DNA of 64,000 nt from Pseudoclavibacter sp. Marseille-Q3772 (GTDB lineage Bacteria; Actinomycetota; Actinomycetes; Actinomycetales; Microbacteriaceae). A program made the position numbers and the translations under genes. Below are positions 59,140 through 64,000 of the stretch, piece after piece; the stretch's first letter is position 1; every line of letters begins with the position of its first letter. Under the pieces are notes generated by a model, which was not told where the DNA came from, did no database searches, and was given only the letters and a program-made list of their open reading frames with translations. The DNA lies in assembly GCF_916618895.1 (NCBI RefSeq), contig NZ_OU745391.1, forward strand, positions 1,922,001 to 1,986,000, in the 5' to 3' direction.

Positions 59140-61274
59140 CCATCACAGAACTCAAGGATGGCCACAGCTCGGGTATGGACTACCACGCGCTGAACGCCAT
59201 GCTGAATCTGTATGACGACAACGGAAAGATTCAGTTTGAGAAGGACCGCGAGGCGGCTCGCGAGTACTTCCTGCAGCACGTCAACCAGAACACCGTGTTC
59301 TTCCACGACCTGGAAGAACGCCTGGCATACCTGCTCGATAACGACTACTACGAGCGCGAAATCATCGAGCAGTACTCGTTGGACTTCGTCCGTGAACTGC
59401 GTGAACGGGCATTCGCTGCGAAGTTCCGTTTCCCCACCTTCCTCGGCGCCTTCAAGTTCTACACCTCGTATGCGCTGAAGACCTTTGACGGTAAGCGTTA
59501 CCTTGAGCGCTTCGAAGATCGAGTCCTGATGGTGGCGCTGGGGCTTGCTCGCGGAGATGAACAGCTCGCAATCGACCTGCTCGATGAGATGATTGCCGGT
59601 CGCTTCCAGCCGGCTACGCCCACGTTCTTGAACGTCGGAAAGAAACAGCGCGGAGAATTCGTCAGCTGCTTCCTGCTGCGCATCGAAGACAATATGGAGT
59701 CGATCGGTCGTTCGATTAACTCGGCGCTGCAGCTTTCCAAGCGCGGTGGTGGCGTTGCGTTCAACCTCTCGAATATTCGTGAGTCGGGCGCACCCATTAA
59801 GCAGATCGAGAACCAGTCCAGCGGCATTATCCCGATCATGAAGCTACTGGAAGACTCGTTTAGCTACGCGAACCAGCTCGGTGCGCGTCAGGGAGCCGGT
59901 GCCGTGTACCTCAGCGCGCACCACCCCGACATCATGCGCTTCCTCGACACCAAGCGAGAAAACGCCGACGAGAAGATTCGCATTAAGACACTCTCACTCG
60001 GTGTCGTAATCCCGGACATCACCTTCCACCTCGCCAAGCGCAACGAACCGATGTACCTGTTCTCGCCCTACGACGTCGAGCGGGTCTACGGCAAGCCGTT
60101 TGGTGACATCTCGATCAGCGAACACTACGACGAGATGGTCGATGACTCCCGCATCCGCAAGACGAAGATCGATGCGCGCCAGTTCTTCCAGACACTCGCT
60201 GAGCTGCAGTTCGAGTCGGGATACCCGTACATCGTGTTCGAAGACACTGTGAACCGGGCAAACCCGATCAACGGTCGCATCAACATGTCGAACCTGTGCA
60301 GCGAGATTCTGCAGGTGAACTCGCCTTCGAACTACAACGCCGACCTCAGCTACGAGCACATCGGTGAAGACATCTCCTGCAACCTCGGTTCGATGAATAT
60401 CGCCTTGGCAATGGATTCGGATGACATCGGTCGTGCGATCGGCACCGCTATTCGCGGTCTCACTGCGGTCAGCGATATGTCGTCGATCGACTCGGTACCT
60501 TCGATTCGCAAGGGGAATTCGCAGTCCCACGCGATCGGTCTCGGTCAGATGAACCTGCACGGTTATCTGGGACGTGAACGCATCCACTACGGATCAGAAG
60601 AAGCGCTCGACTTCACGAACATCTACTTCTACACCGTGGTCTACCATGCGATTCGCGCTTCGATGGAGATCGCCCGTGAACGAGGCGAGCGCTTCCACGA
60701 CTTCGAGAACTCGGATTACGCAAACGGTACGTTCTTCGACAAGTACATCGACAAGGAGTGGGCTCCCGAAACGGAGCGAGTTCGTGAACTGTTCGCAAAC
60801 CACCACATTCCGACGCAGGACGATTGGCGCGAGCTCAAGGCCCTGGTTCAGGAACACGGTATGTACAACCGCAACCTGCAGGCAGTACCGCCGACCGGCT
60901 CGATTTCGTACATCAACAACTCGACTTCGTCGATTCACCCGATTGCCTCGAAGATCGAAATCCGTAAGGAAGGCAAGCTGGGGCGCGTGTACTACCCGGC
61001 GCCGTTCATGACGAACGACAACCTGGAGTACTTCCAGGACGCCTACGAGATCGGTGCCGAGAAGATCATCGACACCTACGCAGTGGCAACTCAGCACGTC
61101 GACCAGGGACTCTCGCTCACCCTGTTCTTCAAGGACACAGCCACAACGCGCGATATCAACCGTGCTCAGATCTACGCATGGCGTAAGGGAATCAAGACGA
61201 TCTACTACATCCGCCTGCGTCAAATAGCGCTTGAAGGCACCGGCGTAGAGGGCTGCGTGAGCTGCATGCTGTAA
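59103..61274 (+). CDS. nrdE: Class Ib ribonucleotide reductase, alpha subunit
   Basis: This 723-residue catalytic subunit reduces ribonucleotides to deoxyribonucleotides. It has '[20 protein letters not shown]', '[14 protein letters not shown]', '[19 protein letters not shown]' then '[11 protein letters not shown]', '[10 protein letters not shown]' (active-site Asn-x-Cys-x-Glu), '[19 protein letters not shown]' and the C-terminal 'EGCVSCML' disulfide relay. TTG 59103 is favoured because homologues extend about 20 residues before 'DYHALNAM'; ATG 59176 is an alternative. A terminator follows directly, and no nrdF lies next to it. Confidence 0.94.
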   Translation: MASASDTTDSAVTITELKDGHSSGMDYHALNAMLNLYDDNGKIQFEKDREAAREYFLQHVNQNTVFFHDLEERLAYLLDNDYYEREIIEQYSLDFVRELRERAFAAKFRFPTFLGAFKFYTSYALKTFDGKRYLERFEDRVLMVALGLARGDEQLAIDLLDEMIAGRFQPATPTFLNVGKKQRGEFVSCFLLRIEDNMESIGRSINSALQLSKRGGGVAFNLSNIRESGAPIKQIENQSSGIIPIMKLLEDSFSYANQLGARQGAGAVYLSAHHPDIMRFLDTKRENADEKIRIKTLSLGVVIPDITFHLAKRNEPMYLFSPYDVERVYGKPFGDISISEHYDEMVDDSRIRKTKIDARQFFQTLAELQFESGYPYIVFEDTVNRANPINGRINMSNLCSEILQVNSPSNYNADLSYEHIGEDISCNLGSMNIALAMDSDDIGRAIGTAIRGLTAVSDMSSIDSVPSIRKGNSQSHAIGLGQMNLHGYLGRERIHYGSEEALDFTNIYFYTVVYHAIRASMEIARERGERFHDFENSDYANGTFFDKYIDKEWAPETERVRELFANHHIPTQDDWRELKALVQEHGMYNRNLQAVPPTGSISYINNSTSSIHPIASKIEIRKEGKLGRVYYPAPFMTNDNLEYFQDAYEIGAEKIIDTYAVATQHVDQGLSLTLFFKDTATTRDINRAQIYAWRKGIKTIYYIRLRQIALEGTGVEGCVSCML

Positions 61275-61291
61275 GCGCAACCGTCTAAGAC

Positions 61292-61334
61292 ACGGCCCGA
61301 GTTCCACGCAATGCGGTGGGCTCGGGCCGTTTCG
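61292..61334. terminator. Terminator after nrdE
   Basis: ACGGCCCGAG (61292-61301) pairs with CTCGGGCCGT (61321-61330); further pairs CCAC/GTGG close the loop. It is followed by TTCGG. It lies 18 bases after the nrdE stop, between convergent genes. Confidence 0.8.
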
Positions 61335-61352
61335 GTTGGATGCGGTTACCGG

Positions 61353-62927
61353 TTAGTACTCATCTGGCACCAGTACCGGGGTGTCTCGGTTGAGGCTCTC
61401 ACCGCGGAAGAACGGGCGGGAGGACTTCGAGAGTGCCCAGCACCCCATGAGGAAGAAGCCGAGCGCGAGCGAGCCGACACCGACAACGAAGGCACCGCCG
61501 ACACCGAGGAGCACGGTGTAACTGTAGTCAACACTGATCATGTCGATCGCCGATTGGATGAAGGCGTAGGTCAGCATGAGTCCGCCCAAGAGCGGGAACA
61601 GGCCCTGCATGAAGAAGTTGCGTGCTGATGTGAAGATCTGGTCGCGGAAGTACCACACGCATGAGAAGGCGGTAATCGCGTAGTAGAGCGCGACGGCCAA
61701 TCCCATCGACGTGATTGAGTCCAGTAGCACCGCCTCGGAGATGAGCGACATGACTCCGTAGTACACGATCGCTGCAATACCCATCAGCGTCGTCGAGAAC
61801 CACGGGGTGCGGAAACGCTTGTGTACTTGCGCAAACTGCTTGGGCAGCGCGCGGTAGACCGCCATCGAAAGGGTGCCTCGGGCCGTGGGCAGGATGGTGG
61901 TCTGGGTTGACGATGCGCCGGAGACGATCATGGCCAGAATGAGGAACCAACCCCACGGGCCGAACAGCAGGTCGCGCAGCACCGTAAACACATCGTCGAG
62001 ATTGGCTTCGTTCGTGAGGCCGATGCCGGTGTCACCGAATCCGGCGAACATCATCGTTGCTACGGAAACGCCGACGTAGGTCACCAGCAGAATCGCAATG
62101 GTCAGCATGGCTGCCCGGCCCGGGGTAGTGCGCGGGTTCTTGGTCTCCTCGTTCAACGCGAGGGAAGTGTCCCATCCCCAATAGATGAACAGGCACAGCA
62201 GCACCGCGGCAACAAAGCCTGACCAGGACTCGACTTCGGCGGGGTTGAACCACTGCCAATCAAATTCGGCGGGGGAGGGGGATATGCCGTTGGTGGCGCC
62301 GATGAACGCTAGGACACCGAATGCGGCGAGTGCGGCGTATTGGATCACCATGAGCGCCATCTGCATCTTCTCGCCAATTTGCACGCCGAGTGTGGAAATC
62401 ACTGTCATCACCGCGATGAACACGATGCCGGTGACCACGACGATGAGCCGATTTTCGGCGAAATCGTGCAGGCCGACCAGATACCAGAGATACTTACCGC
62501 TGATCTCGGCGACATTGGCGAGCACCATCACCGCCGACACAGCGACTGCCCAGCCACCGATCCAGCCGACAATCGGGCCGAATGCCTTCGTGCCCCACAC
62601 GAATGTAGTACCGCAATCGGGCATCTCGCGATTGAGTTCCTGGTATGCGAGGGCGGCAAACACCATGGGGATGCAGGCAGCGATGAACGCGACCGGTGCC
62701 TGTTCGCCCACCTCAAGGATCACCCAGCCAAGGGTCGCGGCAAGCGAGTACAGCGGTGCGGTAGAAGCAAGGCTGATGACCGTGGAACCGACGATTCCCA
62801 GCGCACTGGTGTTGAGGCCTTTGCCCACATGGATGTGGCCGGTGTCGGTGATATTGGTCGGTCCCGTTGCCGGTACCGTGCTGGCGCCACTCGCGGCTTG
62901 GCCGTTTGCGCTGGGTTTTGTCGTCAT
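61353..62927 (-). CDS. APC-family amino-acid/polyamine permease
   Basis: This 524-residue protein with about twelve spans has 'LNTSALGIVGSTVISLASTA', 'AALAYQELNREMPDCGTTFV' (APC motif 'PDCGTTFVWG'), 'FIYWGWDTSLALNEETKNPR' (the conserved E-E-x-KNP) and 'MIVSGASSTQTTILPTARGT'. It imports amino acids or polyamines by proton symport. A TetR regulator 93 bases upstream on the same strand and a divergent FAD amine-oxidase-like gene suggest use of an amine such as putrescine. Confidence 0.88.
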   Translation of the reverse strand: MTTKPSANGQAASGASTVPATGPTNITDTGHIHVGKGLNTSALGIVGSTVISLASTAPLYSLAATLGWVILEVGEQAPVAFIAACIPMVFAALAYQELNREMPDCGTTFVWGTKAFGPIVGWIGGWAVAVSAVMVLANVAEISGKYLWYLVGLHDFAENRLIVVVTGIVFIAVMTVISTLGVQIGEKMQMALMVIQYAALAAFGVLAFIGATNGISPSPAEFDWQWFNPAEVESWSGFVAAVLLCLFIYWGWDTSLALNEETKNPRTTPGRAAMLTIAILLVTYVGVSVATMMFAGFGDTGIGLTNEANLDDVFTVLRDLLFGPWGWFLILAMIVSGASSTQTTILPTARGTLSMAVYRALPKQFAQVHKRFRTPWFSTTLMGIAAIVYYGVMSLISEAVLLDSITSMGLAVALYYAITAFSCVWYFRDQIFTSARNFFMQGLFPLLGGLMLTYAFIQSAIDMISVDYSYTVLLGVGGAFVVGVGSLALGFFLMGCWALSKSSRPFFRGESLNRDTPVLVPDEY

Positions 62928-63020
62928 TAACCAATCTCCTCGCCCTCGAAGAAAGAATGGTTGAAAAACTACACCGGCTGGTCGGTAAAGTCCAGCGCGG
63001 GTGGGCTTGGTGGGCGGCAG

Positions 63021-63602
63021 TTACTCGCGGAGCATGCGTAAGCCATTGATGTACTTGGCCAGTTCAACGGCGGTTGCCTCTGACGAGTAGCGCGACTTGC
63101 CCGCATCCTCACCGTCGACCTCGGCGCTGTGCGCGATGCCATCGCCCAGTAGCAACACGGCAGTGGCCAGTGACTCATCCTGTAGCTCATTGAGCACGGG
63201 TTCATACCAGCGCTCACGGCACTCGCGCAGAGTCTTGCGGACCAGTTCACCGTACGCGGGCGCCAGGCGGATGAGGGTGTTGTGCGCGCGTTCGAGGTCG
63301 CTATCAAAGAGAACGGACGTGCGCAGGTACCACTCGGTGGCCGACATTTGTGAGCTGTTGAGTTCTTCGAGGTCGGCGGCAACGAGATCGTGCAAGCGTT
63401 CGCACAGGCCGGTAACTAGGGCGTCGCGATTCGGAAAGTGATAGAGCAATCCGCCCTTGGAGACATTCGCGGCCTGGGCCACCGCATCCAGGGTTGCCGC
63501 ACGATCTCCCTCGCGCAGTACTAGTTCGCAAAACGCATCAAGCAGCTGTTCGCGACGAGAGGGTCGCGTCGTTGATTGCGGGGCGTCTTTACCTTGCGTC
63601 AT
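63021..63602 (-). CDS. TetR-family regulator of amine utilisation (inferred)
   Basis: This 193-residue protein has the HTH 'QLLDAFCELVLREGDRAATL', 'VAQAANVSKGGLLYHFPNRD'-type residues and a TetR_C-like domain 'LFDSDLERAHNTLIRLAPAY'. It lies between the permease and the divergent FAD oxidase gene and shares an intergenic region with a dyad, so it probably represses both. Confidence 0.87.
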   Translation of the reverse strand: MTQGKDAPQSTTRPSRREQLLDAFCELVLREGDRAATLDAVAQAANVSKGGLLYHFPNRDALVTGLCERLHDLVAADLEELNSSQMSATEWYLRTSVLFDSDLERAHNTLIRLAPAYGELVRKTLRECRERWYEPVLNELQDESLATAVLLLGDGIAHSAEVDGEDAGKSRYSSEATAVELAKYINGLRMLRE

Positions 63603-63635
63603 GGCATCACTGTAACGAGCGGAAACTTGACAATT

Positions 63636-63662
63636 GGTAACTGTACCGACTAGACGGTTACC
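63636..63662. promoter_or_regulatory. Dyad in divergent promoter, TetR operator candidate
   Basis: GGTAAC (63636-63641) and GTTACC (63657-63662) form an inverted repeat with a 15-base spacer between the TetR gene and the FAD oxidase gene. A TTGACA hexamer lies just before it at 63627-63632, so binding would block the rightward promoter. Confidence 0.5.
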
Positions 63663-63676
63663 TAGAGGAGGTATTC

Positions 63677-64000
63677 GTGACGTATGCGACGAAGCATGCG
63701 CAGCGAACAAACGATATGACTAACCGCACCCCAACCGCATACTGGATTGACCGCGCTCTGGCGAGAGCAACACATCCGAAGTTGCGCGGGCACGTCACCG
63801 CAGATCTGTGCATCATCGGCGGTGGATACACCGGATTGTGGACCGCGATCCTTGCGAAGCGGCGCAACCCAGATACCCGCGTAGTAATCCTGGAGGGGAA
63901 CACCGTCGGGTTCGCCGCCAGCGGTCGTAACGGCGGATTCGTAGAGCCGAGTATCGGACACGGTATGGGCAATGTCGCTTCGCGCTGGCCAGACCAAGCG
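63677..64000 (+). CDS. FAD-dependent amine/amino-acid oxidase, N-terminal part (cut by window edge)
   Basis: The frame starts at GTG 63677 with TAGAGGAGG upstream and runs off the window. After 'TAYWIDRALARA' it has the dinucleotide motif 'LCIIGGGYTGLWTAILAKRR' followed by 'VVILEGNTVGFAASGRNGGF', a DAO-family pattern as in gamma-glutamylputrescine oxidase (PuuB/OrdL). It would deaminate an amine or N-substituted amino acid imported by the neighbouring APC permease. Confidence 0.8.
   Translation, partial: MTYATKHAQRTNDMTNRTPTAYWIDRALARATHPKLRGHVTADLCIIGGGYTGLWTAILAKRRNPDTRVVILEGNTVGFAASGRNGGFVEPSIGHGMGNVASRWPDQA

Overview
The window is GC-rich DNA from a high-GC Gram-positive bacterium, most likely of the order Micrococcales and plausibly the family Microbacteriaceae. 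The evidence is gene content and order: a CspB-like cold-shock protein next to a DUF3027 protein, serC, an IdeR-type regulator with every DtxR metal ligand at its classical position, galU-rimJ followed by an Rv0996-like membrane protein, a class Ib nrdHIE operon, and frequent GTG/TTG starts. No rRNA and no CRISPR array is visible.

The layout alternates between backbone and accessory DNA. Backbone block 1 (1-6515) runs from cspB through DUF3027, serC, ideR, a possible riboswitch with an NlpC/P60 protein, an HNH nuclease, an SRPBCC protein and an AIM24 protein, to tRNA-Arg(CCT). A decayed prophage (about 6600-8600) sits directly behind that tRNA. It keeps an integrase tail fused to a scaffold-like fragment, a MuF-type head protein carrying an ADP-ribosyltransferase domain broken by one in-frame TAA, and two small forward genes including an excisionase-like HTH protein. 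Backbone block 2 (8834-20249) holds a giant SF1-helicase-like protein lacking both key ATPase residues, an MFS transporter, mscL, 5-formyl-THF cyclo-ligase, galU, rimJ, two membrane-anchored proteins of unknown role, and tRNA-Ala(CGC).

An accessory region of about 26-27 kb (about 20250-47540) follows tRNA-Ala. It contains two regulator/efflux modules (TetR-MFS and ArsR-MFS) with visible operators, four insertion sequences (one rve/DDE element, one IS256, two IS3) whose transposases are all frameshifted, and fragments of conjugative relaxase/helicase genes. It also contains a compact defence island: a translationally coupled TIR-HIT-membrane protein operon (33228-34671), a MORC-type GHKL ATPase-nuclease coupled to a C5 cytosine methyltransferase, a broken vsr, and an Abi_C-like gene with an amber codon. 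An att-like 35-bp sequence occurs at 41047 and 46593. The second copy continues into a 17-bp match to the 3' end of tRNA-Ala, which suggests two elements integrated in tandem. A VapBC toxin-antitoxin pair lies at the right edge.

Backbone block 3 (47679-64000) carries a Gln/Asn-rich membrane protein, thrC, an orphan DNA methyltransferase, a fused FAD/Fe-S dehydrogenase, thioredoxin, PRC-barrel and DUF4349 proteins, an aldo/keto reductase, nrdHIE preceded by a NrdR box pair and DnaA-box-like motifs, an APC permease, a TetR regulator, and the start of an FAD amine-oxidase-like gene divergent from the regulator.

The best candidate for an undescribed system is the TIR-HIT-membrane operon. It looks like a signal-making TIR enzyme, a nucleotide hydrolase and a membrane effector, but no canonical Thoeris ThsA gene is nearby.
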